Source: Neobacillus rhizosphaerae (lineage in GTDB: Bacteria; Bacillota; Bacilli; Bacillales; Cytobacillaceae). From it: a DNA stretch of 64,000 nt. Each line of letters starts with the position of its first letter. Position 1 is the stretch's first letter. Below, in pieces: positions 36,170 through 45,613 of this stretch. Both the position numbers and the translations under genes were made by a program. The stretch spans positions 85,091-149,090 of the forward strand of contig NZ_CALBWS010000007.1 in NCBI RefSeq assembly GCF_937468385.1, in the 5' to 3' direction. The notes under the pieces were generated by a model, which saw only the letters and a program-made list of their open reading frames with translations, did not search any database and was not told the DNA's origin.

Positions 36170-37417
36170 CTATTTAGAATTGAGGATTTCCGGTTTTGAT
36201 TGCTGCTTCTGATTGTAGATCGGCATAATGAATAGCAAGCCAATGATAAACAATACGGCCGATGTTTCAAATGTAGTAACTAACGAAAATTTCTCCTTTA
36301 ATACACCTGCCACACTCATCGTTATAACCATCGATCCGGCGAAAAGCGGACTTAATATCCCGTTCACCCGGCCGATAAACGCTTCCTCTGTTTTTTGCAA
36401 AATCAAGGTATTAATTCCGATTTGAATGCAAGGCATCATTAGACCGTTAAAAAACTCAGCAATAAGGGTAATCCAAAGATTAGTCGATAATCCCATAACA
36501 GCGATGCCCAATCCATTGACGAGCATTCCAAAAACAAGCAGTCTTTGCGGCGGCACATTTTTAGCAAAAATCATCGCTGCAGCCCCGCCAATGATCATCC
36601 CGACACCATTGACCATCAACAGCCATTGGAGGTTTTCCTTAGGCAGGTTTAATTGTTCAGTGACAAGGAAAATCGATAAAGGGTTAATGAACCCAATTCC
36701 CAACCCAGCAGCCATAAAGCATAGGCCCAATAGGCTTAGTTCCTTCTTCCCTAGAACATACTTAATTCCACTTTTCATTTCCTGTAGCAATGTTGACTCA
36801 CCCGCTTCTTCCATTGGGCGATCCTTTGGCAGGAATGCAAGTGCACCAGCTGAAAGTAAAAAGGCAATGCCCGTAACAGCAATCGAGACGTCAATCCCAA
36901 ACGATTGAAAGACGAACGTTCCAATAATCGGGCCTAAAACCATAAACACAGCAAAGACGGTTTGATAGACAGACATCGCCGCCTGCACTTGGTCTGCCGA
37001 CAAATGCATTTTAAACAATTTCATCCCTGAAGGCTGGGAGAATTGTGACAAGATGGCGGAAATTAACGTAGCGAAAAACACTATCTTCCATGTGCCAAAT
37101 ATCAAGGTAATCAGCACGACAAATATCGATAAAGCGCTCAAAATGTCGCACCAGACCATAGTTTTTTTCGGTGCCCAGCGGTCGGCAAAGGTTCCGCCGA
37201 TAAAGGAAAAAATAAAGATTGGCGCAAACTCTGCCACCGAAATCATCGAGACTGCAAATGCGTCGCCGTTGGTCTGTTCCATTACAAACAGTAAAACGGC
37301 AAAGTTCCGGACCCAAATACCTACCTGTAAAAATAATCCGGACATGATAATGGCTAAAAAAACACGGTTGCGAAATAAATTTCCTGTTGGTGTAACTTCT
37401 GTATGGTTATTTTCCAA
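36170..37417 (-). CDS. MFS efflux transporter (macrolide-efflux-like family)
   Basis: Twelve-helix major facilitator of 415 residues. The loop 2-3 signature is GGTFADRWAPKK; the second half begins after a cytoplasmic loop DRPMEEAGESTLLQEMKSG. The overall pattern (MFS_3 type, related to Mef-like and YfiS/YkuC-type pumps) suggests drug or lipid export; the substrate is not deducible. The start is TTG at 37417, 8 nt after AGGAGG. That ribosome binding site is paired in a leader hairpin, see the entry at 37418-37622, which suggests induction at translation level. Confidence 0.87.
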   Translation of the reverse strand: MENNHTEVTPTGNLFRNRVFLAIIMSGLFLQVGIWVRNFAVLLFVMEQTNGDAFAVSMISVAEFAPIFIFSFIGGTFADRWAPKKTMVWCDILSALSIFVVLITLIFGTWKIVFFATLISAILSQFSQPSGMKLFKMHLSADQVQAAMSVYQTVFAVFMVLGPIIGTFVFQSFGIDVSIAVTGIAFLLSAGALAFLPKDRPMEEAGESTLLQEMKSGIKYVLGKKELSLLGLCFMAAGLGIGFINPLSIFLVTEQLNLPKENLQWLLMVNGVGMIIGGAAAMIFAKNVPPQRLLVFGMLVNGLGIAVMGLSTNLWITLIAEFFNGLMMPCIQIGINTLILQKTEEAFIGRVNGILSPLFAGSMVITMSVAGVLKEKFSLVTTFETSAVLFIIGLLFIMPIYNQKQQSKPEILNSK

Positions 37418-37622
37418 TATAAAAACCTCCTGTAAATTTCTGAACAGGAGGCGTACAATACAATTTCAAAGTAACAAACTATCCCTAACAGTGGGGACAA
37501 CATGATCTTATCGACTTGTATAAAAGTACAGACTAATCCTATCCAGAAAAAAAGATTGTATTTTTTTCATAAGAAATAGGATTATAAGATCATTGTTCCA
37601 AGGTCACCCTTCCGTTTTTTGT
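37418..37622 (-). promoter_or_regulatory. Long structured leader of the MFS gene
   Basis: Transcript leader of about 205 nt. The SD sequence is sequestered: CAGGAGG (complement of 37432-37426) pairs with upstream CCTCCTG (complement of 37451-37445), loop 12 nt. Further upstream, ATGATCTTAT (37593-37584) and AATCCTAT (37583-37576) pair with ATAAGATCAT (37511-37502) and ATAGGATT (37542-37535), leaving a small hairpin of 23 nt between. A 20-codon open frame (ATG 37570 to stop 37508) lies in the structured part but has no good SD. It fits no riboswitch class that I recognise. Confidence 0.6.
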
Positions 37623-37628
37623 AATTTT

Positions 37629-37657
37629 ATTCTAAATGATAGGGAATGTTAAATCAA
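37629..37657 (-). promoter_or_regulatory. SigA promoter of the MFS gene
   Basis: Minus strand -35 TTGATT (37657-37652), 17-nt spacer, -10 TAGAAT (37634-37629). Start expected near 37622, which defines the 205-nt leader. Confidence 0.7.
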
Positions 37658-37830
37658 GTTTTTTCTTTTAAGGATTTTCTTTCCATTTCCACCGACTATT
37701 GTATGGATTCCGTGAACTTTTTTGCGAATTCCTCTTGTTTCCCTGTTAATTCCTCAGTTCTGGGTTCATGCTTAAATTCCTAGGACCCAGAAATATTAAG
37801 ATAGCGTACCTTTAGAAATCAGTTCCTAGC

Positions 37831-38627
37831 TTACTCCTCAGACAAGTTCCTGACGTCTCTTTTTGTTTTGGTTAGATAGGTTACCAAGATTAGGATGATT
37901 ATGAGAAAGATTGCACTCGTTCCCGTCGTACCCAGACCTAGACCGCCATCTTTGCGAGACTGTGAAAGGAAGTCACCAATAGAAGCTCCAAAAGGACGGG
38001 TTAATATGTAGGCCATCCAAAATGCCCACACAGAATTCAATTTAAAATAATAATGAGCGATAGTCACCACCGCAATTGCAGTAGCGAACATTACAGCTGA
38101 AAGCAAATAACCTAAGTTAAGCCCCTCAGATATAAGATCTCCAGCTGCAGTACCTAAGGCGAAGGTGAACAAGATGGTCAACCAATAGTAAGCTTCTCGT
38201 TTGGTTGTGAAGATAGAGTCTTCTCACTCGCAAACCAAGCGACAAATGTCATAATCAACAAAATGCTGAAGATAATAGTTGTTGTTTGTAAAGGAACACC
38301 GAAATGGTCTGTCAAGTTATCAGTGATAAGTGTTCCAACAACGCTAATGAGCACAACAACAAGCCAGTAGATACTTGGTACGTACTTTTTCGCCCGAAAT
38401 TGAAAGTATAATGTAATGATCAAAAGAACCGTCATAAATATAGTGGTATTTGTTAAGCCCCACTTCAGATTATCAGACAGGAAGTCTGCAAACGTCTCAC
38501 CCACTGTAGTGGCCATAATCTTGATAATCCAGAAAAATATCGTTACTTCTGGAACCTTGCTTAACATCATCCTACCTAGTGATGTAGCACCCTCGTTTGT
38601 AAGTAAAGTGGAAGTGTTTTTTGTCAT
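37831..38627 (-). pseudogene. Frameshifted COG4705-like membrane protein
   Basis: Two reading frames together make one membrane protein of the COG4705 type. The first part (38627 to 38178) has VPEVTIFFWIIKIMATTVGETFADFL and LISVVGTLITDNLTDHFGVPL; after EKTLSS it runs out of frame. The second part is in the next frame, readable from TKREAYYWLTILFTFALGTAAGDLI to YILTRPFGASIGDFLSQSR and LTKTKRD. The break lies near 38195-38215. The start ATG 38627 has AAAGGTGAT upstream. It could be a recent inactivation or a sequencing error. Confidence 0.8.
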
Positions 38628-38684
38628 GAACCTCATCACCTTTTTGTATAAATGGTCATTAAGTCTCCGAAAGGATTTTTTCAT

Positions 38685-39011
38685 TCCAAAAGTTTTTTAA
38701 AAAATGTTAATAAATCCATTCTTATCTTAAGATATGGTTCTAAAGATTATATAAATATTCTATTAAATTAATCTTAACAGTCCAGAAATTCTAGTATTCA
38801 CTTTAAAGCCTCGGATTAAAGTCAAAAGTTTCAAAGTAGATTTTCTATAAAAAACACACTTTAAGGTTATCTGGTTACTTTGATGATGTGTTACGAGTTG
38901 AAGTTCTTACAGCTTGTACAGCCATGATTTCATTAGAACTCATTTCTTCTGGTTGGTTGATATTGAATTGGAAACATGGCTGTAAATCTTCCCTATACAA
39001 GCAGTAATAGA
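38685..39011. other. Intergenic region
   Basis: About 330 bp, AT-rich, before the frameshifted gene and after the glycosyltransferase stop. I see no terminator with a T-run, no RNA motif and no small gene in it. Confidence 0.4.
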
Positions 39012-40556
39012 TTATCTATTCTTCAAAAAAGATTGTGTAACCCTTTCGAACGTACGGTCCTCTATTCTTATTTTGTCATTCTTCTCAAAGGTTATCCCAT
39101 CTTTTTCCCGCTTTCGAACTATGTACCCCCACTTATTAGAGGTTAAGATCTCTAACTGATTTGTTTCAAACAGTTGTTTAGCTTCTAGTCCTTTTTGTAC
39201 TAAGAGCAGTGCCCTCTTCTTTTTTAAAAAATCATTTAAGCCTCCGTTTTCTACCAGCAAATCTCCATATAACTCCGCTGTCAAAACTTCATTTTGCTGC
39301 CATGGTAGCGGGTTGGTTGGCCGATACAAAAATATGCTAGAACCTTTCACTTCGTCTAGTCCATGAACTTGTTGAAGCAAACTCAGAGGTAAATTCGGAA
39401 TCGGTCTATGTAAGTAAGCATGAATTTGACCATAGTAATAGCTTGAAACAAATAAAATAGAGAGTATAAGCATTATTTTTTTGCGTAATCTTCCTTGCAT
39501 CATCAGTAAATTACTTGCAAGCACACCAATGATGATTGACAATGGCGTGTAAACGGGCAGAATATACCATCTTATTTTTGTTTTAGCAAAAGTAAATAAT
39601 AGAAAAAGAATAATAATCCACAAACATATCCCCAATTTGTAGAACTTATTCTCGGATTTTAATATTTTTGTCGATAAGCCCTTAAAAGTATACAGGAAGG
39701 CCAGTCCAAATAAGATAGCGAGCCATAAACCGAAAAACCTAATCAATACTAGTACATAGTAAAGTTTACCTCCAATATGTCCTTCAATAGGGGTAGAAGA
39801 TCTTTGAAGCAAGTCATATACAATCATTTTCCTAAAGAATGCAAAACCGTCATATTGGTATCTGGCAACCGCCCATAAAAGAATGGGGATAATCATGCAC
39901 GAGATCAGTAATATCCAGTTAAATTTCGTTAGTCTTTTAAGTTTACCGGTAATGATTACATATAATCCGATGATGATGGCAATACTGCCCGCATGCCAGC
40001 TTTTTGTAAGGAAAGCAAAAGCAAACGCAATTCCCGAACAATAAAGCCATTTATCATTTTGTTCAGAAAGTAACAAAGACAGAATACTCCCAGTAAATAA
40101 AAAGACGAAAAGGGCATCTGCATCTCCAGTTCTTGCACTGTGATTGATAATAAATTGTGTACTAGTAGACAATGCCAGTGTAGATAAGATTGCGGCAAGC
40201 TTTCCGTAGCTTTTATTTACGAAAGCAGCAACCATGATGATTGTGAGCATAGAACTAATCCCTGATAGAATTCTCAGTCCAAGCGCATTAAATCCAGCTA
40301 GTTTATATCCAGCCATCACAGCCCAAAAACTAAATGGAGGTTTTAAATTCCAATAATCGATTTTGTAACGGTAGGTACTTACAACTAAGTTTTTCTGTTT
40401 TAACATTTCATAGGCACTAACTCCGTGCCTTGCCTCATCCCAGCTAGATATAGGAAAATTCCCTAAATGATAAAAAATGTTATAAAAATCAATTGCTAGC
40501 AAAATGAGGATTAAATAGGGGTATAGGATTTCAAATTTACGATATGAACTATACAT
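39012..40556 (-). CDS. GT39-like membrane glycosyltransferase
   Basis: Polytopic membrane protein of 514 residues in the ArnT/PMT (glycosyltransferase family 39) group, which uses polyprenyl-phosphate sugars. The catalytic-loop hallmark WDEARHGVSAYEML (Asp-Glu after the first helix) and KPPFSFWAVMAGYKLAGFNALGLRILSGI are present, then about ten helices and a soluble C-terminal part of about 130 residues. ATG 40556 with AGGAG 9 nt upstream; an extension to 40619 is unlikely. The acceptor may be wall polymer, lipid or protein. Monocistronic. Confidence 0.87.
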   Translation of the reverse strand: MYSSYRKFEILYPYLILILLAIDFYNIFYHLGNFPISSWDEARHGVSAYEMLKQKNLVVSTYRYKIDYWNLKPPFSFWAVMAGYKLAGFNALGLRILSGISSMLTIIMVAAFVNKSYGKLAAILSTLALSTSTQFIINHSARTGDADALFVFLFTGSILSLLLSEQNDKWLYCSGIAFAFAFLTKSWHAGSIAIIIGLYVIITGKLKRLTKFNWILLISCMIIPILLWAVARYQYDGFAFFRKMIVYDLLQRSSTPIEGHIGGKLYYVLVLIRFFGLWLAILFGLAFLYTFKGLSTKILKSENKFYKLGICLWIIILFLLFTFAKTKIRWYILPVYTPLSIIIGVLASNLLMMQGRLRKKIMLILSILFVSSYYYGQIHAYLHRPIPNLPLSLLQQVHGLDEVKGSSIFLYRPTNPLPWQQNEVLTAELYGDLLVENGGLNDFLKKKRALLLVQKGLEAKQLFETNQLEILTSNKWGYIVRKREKDGITFEKNDKIRIEDRTFERVTQSFLKNR

Positions 40557-40739
40557 ACATCCTTGCTCCTGCCCGTCAATAATTGTACAACATGAAAAAA
40601 ATGAGCATCTACTTAGCACAACAAAACCTATAATCTAATGTTGTTAATACTCATGTTTGTATTATTAGGAGTCCCTCTGCTAGAGATTTTCATGCTTTAC
40701 AGAAGATGGTTATTTATTACATCTTATAAAAGGGAGCTA

Positions 40740-41081
40740 GTTATAAGGTATGCCATATTCAAAATGGAAAAATAAAGTTCGGAGGAGTTAGTAAGAATAT
40801 TTTACTAATCGAGGACAGTAGTACAGATGATTATATACCCAAACAATTTGCAATTGAAAAACTCTTGGGGAGAGTAAGAGTCATAAATATTTACTCTATG
40901 GAATGGCAGTTATCAGGTAGTATTTTGGATATCTGCTATTCCTGGATTAATGGCAACTCTGCTCCTCATCTTCTTCTACATGCAGAGTTGCACCTCGTTG
41001 AATAGAATCTTAACTCATTCCTCCATGATAGCTGAAGTCTTCCCTTCTACTGTATTACCTAAAAGAATGAAAACTCATTAA
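40740..41081 (+). pseudogene. Gene remnants in a 520-bp gap
   Basis: Two fragments in different + frames without starts. One (about 40740-41003) reads GKIKFGGVSKNILLIEDSST..., not recognised. The other (40887-41081) contains VVFWISAIPGLMATLLLIFF, like the start of the central loop of an MFS transporter. They overlap, so at most one is genuine at each position. The gap otherwise holds no gene; decayed DNA is the best description. Confidence 0.35.
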
Positions 41082-42457
41082 TCTTCAATATTTCTATTAC
41101 TAATTGGTAAAAACAATTCTACTTTCGTCCCTGATCCTTCTTTGCTTTTTATTTTAATTTCACCTTTGTGTAGTTTCATAATACTTTTCGCTATATGTAG
41201 TCCCAAACCAGAACCACCAGTTTTTCGGCTTCTTGCCTTATCTACTCGGTAAAATCGTTCAAAAATATGTTCTATTTCTTCCGCTGGGATTCCAATACCA
41301 TAATCTTTTACATGAATAATTGCATGTTTTTCATCCTTTTCTAAAAAGACCTCAATTTTTTCATTACTATATTTCATAGCATTATCTAGCAATATTATGA
41401 TTACCTGCTTTATCTTTAATTCATCTGCTTTTATGATAATAGGAGATTCTTCATAATGTAATATAATTTCTCTCCTATATACATCCTTGAGTTGTTTTAG
41501 TATGCTTTCGCATAAAGATACCAAGTTTACCTCATTAATATCTAAAACATCCTCTTTCTCTAAGTTTGTTAAGTCTAGAAAAGTCTCGGTCATTTTTTGA
41601 ATTCTGGTTGCCTCAGAATGAATGGCTTGAATGGCTTCGTCAGCCATTTCTTTATTTTCTAACCCCTGCCTTCTTAAAATATTTGCATAACTCTTAATGA
41701 CGGTTAACGGCGTCTTTAATTCGTGTGATGCATCAGAAACAAACTGTGATTGCTTCTCCAAATTTTCTTGGAGCCTATCAATCATCCGATTAAATGTACT
41801 TGCCATTGTTTGGAGTTCATCTTTCGTCTCATTTTGAATGTTTATCTTTTTAGGTACACCGCTCATTTCAATTTCTTCCATGGTTTTTATCATATTGGAA
41901 ATGGGTCTCATAATCATATTTGCTAACCATCTTCCACCGATTATTGACAACAAAGCTGCTAATAACGTACAAAATACTAAAATTGCACGAAGGAGCTCTT
42001 TTCTGGCTTCTAAACCCATTAACCTTTCCCCAATTTCCAAACTCCCATTGCTTTGATTTCCATTATTAATCGGAATTCGAACGACCAAAACTTGCTCTTC
42101 CCCGTTTTCCGCCGAGATTAAACGTGTTTGAGCCTGCTTTGTCTTCGTGTATTTTCCTTTAATTTTTTTTGAGAGTTTCAAATCATTCGTTACTTCATGA
42201 ATTACCTTGTTTTTCGGTTGTATGATTCTGATAAATGAATGGTCGGTTAAATAATCCTTTAAATTCTCCTCAACATAACTAGAAGATTGATTTGTATCGA
42301 TGTCTTTTAAAATATCTCCTGCCTTTTGAAAAAGGGCAGCCTCTTCCATATTTACCGTTGTTTTCATAAATAAAAAAAAGACAACGGTATTTATGAGTAC
42401 CATTATGAACAACATCCAAACAGTTGTTAAAAGATTAATTTTTGTTGTGATCTTCAT
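41078..42457 (-). CDS. Sensor histidine kinase (YkoH/ArlS-like)
   Basis: Kinase of 459 residues. Membrane helix at about 8-32, extracytoplasmic region to about 155, second helix about 156-178, HAMP, DHp with VSDASHELKTPLTVIKSYANIL, and ATPase boxes LLDNAMKYSNE, DYGIGIPAEEIEHIFERF, GGSGLGLHIAKSI. It overlaps the upstream regulator gene by 23 bp and has AAGGAG before its ATG. Architecture and partner resemble B. subtilis YkoH and staphylococcal ArlS. The signal is unknown. Confidence 0.93.
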   Translation of the reverse strand: MKITTKINLLTTVWMLFIMVLINTVVFFLFMKTTVNMEEAALFQKAGDILKDIDTNQSSSYVEENLKDYLTDHSFIRIIQPKNKVIHEVTNDLKLSKKIKGKYTKTKQAQTRLISAENGEEQVLVVRIPINNGNQSNGSLEIGERLMGLEARKELLRAILVFCTLLAALLSIIGGRWLANMIMRPISNMIKTMEEIEMSGVPKKINIQNETKDELQTMASTFNRMIDRLQENLEKQSQFVSDASHELKTPLTVIKSYANILRRQGLENKEMADEAIQAIHSEATRIQKMTETFLDLTNLEKEDVLDINEVNLVSLCESILKQLKDVYRREIILHYEESPIIIKADELKIKQVIIILLDNAMKYSNEKIEVFLEKDEKHAIIHVKDYGIGIPAEEIEHIFERFYRVDKARSRKTGGSGLGLHIAKSIMKLHKGEIKIKSKEGSGTKVELFLPISNRNIED

Positions 42458-43151
42458 CCGTTTTCTCCTTTATGGTAAAACCAATCCCTCTAATGGTAGT
42501 AATTAGAGGGAAAGAAAAGCCTTCATCAATTTTTTTCCTTAAGTGTCTTATAAAGACATCAATTACATTGGTGTCACCCTCGTACTCATATCCCCAAACG
42601 TTAATTATAATGTTATCCCGTGTAACTACTTTATTTTTATTCATTACTAAATAAACCAAAAAGTCGTATTCCTTCGGTGTTAAAGAAACGGCCTTTCCAT
42701 TCCTTTTTACTTCTCTTGCATCCGTGTTTATAATCAGGTCCTCAACTGCCAATAAGGAAAATTCTTCCTTTGATTCCGCTTTTTCAGGAATATTGCGAAT
42801 ACAGGCACGAATTCTCGCTAATAATTCTTCAATTTCATAAGGTTTTGTTACATAGTCATTAGCTCCCTGATCCAATCCCGCTACTTTATCAAATGTTGTA
42901 TTTCGAGCTGTTAAAAGAATAACAGGTGTATTACTGTTTTCCTTTCTAAATCTCCTTAGTACCTCGATTCCACTTAACCCAGGCAACATAACATCTAATA
43001 AAATTAAGTCGATTTCGGAATGTAAGGCGGTTTCTAATCCTGCTCTACCATCATGTTCTACCGTTACATCAAAACCCTCATACTCCAATTCCACTTTTAA
43101 GACACGAGCAATTTGAGTCTCATCTTCGATTACTAAAATATGTGTTTTCAC
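42435..43151 (-). CDS. Response regulator (YkoG/ArlR-like)
   Basis: OmpR-family regulator of 238 residues: receiver with EDE near 9-11, Asp about 53 in LILLDVMLPGLSG, LLTAR, VTKPYEIEELLARIRA; C-terminal winged helix LTPKEYDFLVYL and DVFIRHLRKKID. The closest pattern I recall is B. subtilis YkoG. First gene of the regulator-kinase pair; the DedA-like gene upstream in the same direction ends 30 bp before it, so they may be one operon. Confidence 0.94.
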   Translation of the reverse strand: MKTHILVIEDETQIARVLKVELEYEGFDVTVEHDGRAGLETALHSEIDLILLDVMLPGLSGIEVLRRFRKENSNTPVILLTARNTTFDKVAGLDQGANDYVTKPYEIEELLARIRACIRNIPEKAESKEEFSLLAVEDLIINTDAREVKRNGKAVSLTPKEYDFLVYLVMNKNKVVTRDNIIINVWGYEYEGDTNVIDVFIRHLRKKIDEGFSFPLITTIRGIGFTIKEKTDEDHNKN

Positions 43152-43181
43152 TTCATATTCGCCCCTTCTACCATTAAAGCA

Positions 43182-44474
43182 TTAATCATTCTCAACTTTA
43201 TGCTTTTCCAAAACAAGCCGTAGCATTTCAAACAACAAGAAGTTAAAAAATATCCATACAGAGCCATATACATAACCACCCACAATATCACTTGGAAGGG
43301 TATAGGCAGAAGCAATATTTACAACCGCCAGTCCTATTAATAAAATTAATCCAAATAAAGGACCAAATATGGGTAAATACTTGTTTTTCGAATGACGGAC
43401 AAGTAAAAACAAGCAGGTTCCGTAAACGATAATCATAATCGTAGCATTTATATCAGGAAAATTTGCGGAATGAAATTTTCCTACAAACCCGAATGATTGA
43501 AGGTATGAAAATGTTTTAATTATGGCATCATGAAAGGGTTTTGCACCCGCTAAGGAAACCCCAAGAAGAAGATATTCAAGTACCCTGTTCCGTCTCTTTT
43601 TCCAAATTCGAATGATGGTTATCGCAATAATGCTAGCAAGTGCAAACGGAGGTTGAAATACTAAAAACCCTTTCATCCAACTCATATAAATAGCAGACTT
43701 GACCATATATTCAGCTATTTCATTAAATTGACTAAACTCATCATATAAATAGTCTTGAGCCATTCCCAGCATCAAGGTAACCATACCGATTAACACTAAA
43801 GTGAGAAAAATAAGAAAGATCTCTATTTTTCTAATGGTTTTTAGATGATTCAACAATCGTTGTATGAAACGAATAAAAAAGTCCTTGATTTGATTCTTAA
43901 AAAAACGAAAGGCCAAAAAACCTGCCAACAATATAACAAAAACAATAATAAATATAATGAAATATTTACTAGCAGCTTGATGGAAGGCCTCCCAACGAGG
44001 TCCCAATACTTTTCCTAGGGTAATAAAACAAAATCCCCATAAAAATGAACCTGTATAAGCAGGAATAATAAATTTTCGAAAAGGCATTCTTGAAATACCC
44101 GAAATATAACCAGTGAAATGCCTAATCCCTGGTATAAAATAAGCAAAAACCAACAATTTACTTCCTGAACGCTCAAACCAAGCCGAAGTTTTTTTATATC
44201 TTTCTGGTCCCAAGTGGATATATTTTCCGTATTTTTCAATTAGTTTGTATCCTCCTACCTTACCTATCCAATAAGTTGCAGTAATTCCCGCACCGCCCGA
44301 AACAAAGACTGTCAGGAGAGCCAAAGTGTAATTCATTTTACCCTGAAATACAAAATAGCCAGCGTAGCTCATTAAAAATTCGCCTGAAATAGGTACGGCC
44401 AAAAGCTCTATAAAGATTCCTGTAAATAGAATCAGATAACTGTGCTGTTCAAATAAAGTGATTAATTGTGACAT
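43182..44474 (-). CDS. DedA protein fused to a degenerate PAP2 domain
   Basis: Membrane protein of 430 residues. Residues 1-200 are a DedA/VTT domain: GEFLMSYAGYFVFQG, GKYIHLGPERYKKTSAWFERSGSKLLVFAYFIPGIRHFTGYISGISRM and GSFLWGFCFITLG. Residues about 220-425 follow the helix plan of a PAP2 phosphatase but the catalytic motifs are altered: GAKPFHD where KxxxxxxRP is expected, FPDINATI for PSGH, and SAYTLPSDIVGG for SRxxxGxHxxxD. Start ATG 44474 with GGAGG upstream. Likely lipid-related (DedA proteins include undecaprenyl-phosphate flippases); the second half may bind, not cleave, a lipid phosphate. Confidence 0.85.
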   Translation of the reverse strand: MSQLITLFEQHSYLILFTGIFIELLAVPISGEFLMSYAGYFVFQGKMNYTLALLTVFVSGGAGITATYWIGKVGGYKLIEKYGKYIHLGPERYKKTSAWFERSGSKLLVFAYFIPGIRHFTGYISGISRMPFRKFIIPAYTGSFLWGFCFITLGKVLGPRWEAFHQAASKYFIIFIIVFVILLAGFLAFRFFKNQIKDFFIRFIQRLLNHLKTIRKIEIFLIFLTLVLIGMVTLMLGMAQDYLYDEFSQFNEIAEYMVKSAIYMSWMKGFLVFQPPFALASIIAITIIRIWKKRRNRVLEYLLLGVSLAGAKPFHDAIIKTFSYLQSFGFVGKFHSANFPDINATIMIIVYGTCLFLLVRHSKNKYLPIFGPLFGLILLIGLAVVNIASAYTLPSDIVGGYVYGSVWIFFNFLLFEMLRLVLEKHKVEND

Positions 44475-44622
44475 AAATATGCCTCCAATATTTATAAAAA
44501 GAAACACTAAAGTCAATTCAAATTTAGTTTTAAATACAATGTATCACGATAAATGAATTCATTTTCCATATTAATGAATTCTTAATCTGGTTTTAAGAGA
44601 ACAAAAAGGTTATGGATAAAAT

Positions 44623-44663
44623 AAAAAAGCTAATTCCTTTTCGAAAAGGTTACCAGCTTTTTT
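44623..44663 (-). terminator. pssA terminator
   Basis: AAAAAAGCT, inner stem CCTTTTCGAAAAGG, AGCTTTTTT, just after the pssA stop codon on the minus strand. Confidence 0.85.
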
Positions 44664-44679
44664 ACAATGGATATTAAAA

Positions 44680-45171
44680 TTAAAGTTTTTTAACCTTAAT
44701 TGGACTTACCATTAACAGAGCGAGGATTAAGGTAATCCATGCATTGCTATATAAAAAGAATCCCATACCAGCCAATGGCAATCCAGCCGCTGGAATAGGT
44801 AATCCTTTATAATACCCAATGGTTGGTTTAACACTAAACTTAGCTAATCTTATTGCCCCCATCGTTGGGAAAAGGATAAACGCCAAAGAAGTTAAAATGG
44901 ATGGTGCTGATAACGAATGAAATAAAAGTGCTGGAGCAACTCCGAAACTAACAATATCAGCTAAGGAATCCAATTCTACGCCAAATTCACTGTTCACTTT
45001 TAATTTTCTCGCTACCCTTCCGTCAAGAAGATCTAAAACAGCCGAAAAGAAAATAAAAATGGAGGCTACTTCTAAAAAGCCACTCATATTAAAAGTAATT
45101 GAAAGAACACCACACAATAAATTTCCAATCGTAAATAAATTGGGTACAGCTTTTACTATCTGATTGAACAA
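44680..45171 (-). CDS. pssA: CDP-diacylglycerol-serine O-phosphatidyltransferase
   Basis: Makes phosphatidylserine from CDP-diacylglycerol and serine, first step to phosphatidylethanolamine. The CDP-alcohol phosphotransferase motif DG-x2-AR-x8-G-x3-D-x3-D is complete in DGRVARKLKVNSEFGVELDSLAD. The protein is 163 residues with several helices, the usual short Bacillus form. Start is TTG at 45171 after AGGGGG. No psd or ybfM-type gene is adjacent; it is next to the DedA-PAP2 gene, also lipid-related, but separated by its own terminator. Confidence 0.92.
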   Translation of the reverse strand: MFNQIVKAVPNLFTIGNLLCGVLSITFNMSGFLEVASIFIFFSAVLDLLDGRVARKLKVNSEFGVELDSLADIVSFGVAPALLFHSLSAPSILTSLAFILFPTMGAIRLAKFSVKPTIGYYKGLPIPAAGLPLAGMGFFLYSNAWITLILALLMVSPIKVKKL

Positions 45172-45613
45172 GGTAGACCCCCTGACGATGACAAATCATC
45201 TGCACTTAAGTAGCATTTTCTATATATTCTTCCGCTATTCTTAAAAAGACATGATATAGAATGAAAAAAATTTTGTTCTCCCTGCACAAATTTCTTATTT
45301 TTTGATATTGATTTTAACCAAATTTAAAAAGCGGGAGATTCAAAGGAAAAATAATCCCTGCGCCCACACTGCACTAAATACATAAGCCACTCAGTAAAAC
45401 ACTTGCCTTAAGATTCAAAATAAAAACGCTCCTGACCAAATATTCATTTTGCAGCTTCATGAATTTTTAATGTTTTATTCAGGGAACTTACAAGTTCGTT
45501 TTGTATACTTTGAATTGCCCAATTTGATTGCAGTACCATTCTTGAATTCACCACAGAAAACTATAAGGTTATTTGGGTTTAATTTATATAAAAAGATTTT
45601 TGGAGGTAAAGCA
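45172..45613. other. Intergenic region between divergent pssA and RND genes
   Basis: About 440 bp. An open frame extends upstream of the RND gene to 45449 but has no start site of quality and does not look like RND sequence. No clear promoter pair or operator was found. Confidence 0.4.

Noticed and set aside
36426..36908. 160-codon frame opposite the MFS gene
   Set aside because: Antisense shadow: low complexity in Pro/Ile/Asn and no ribosome binding site; the MFS frame is clearly coding.
45449..45613. N-terminal extension of the RND protein
   Set aside because: Unrelated to RND sequence; the TTG at 45614 has GGAGG at the right distance.
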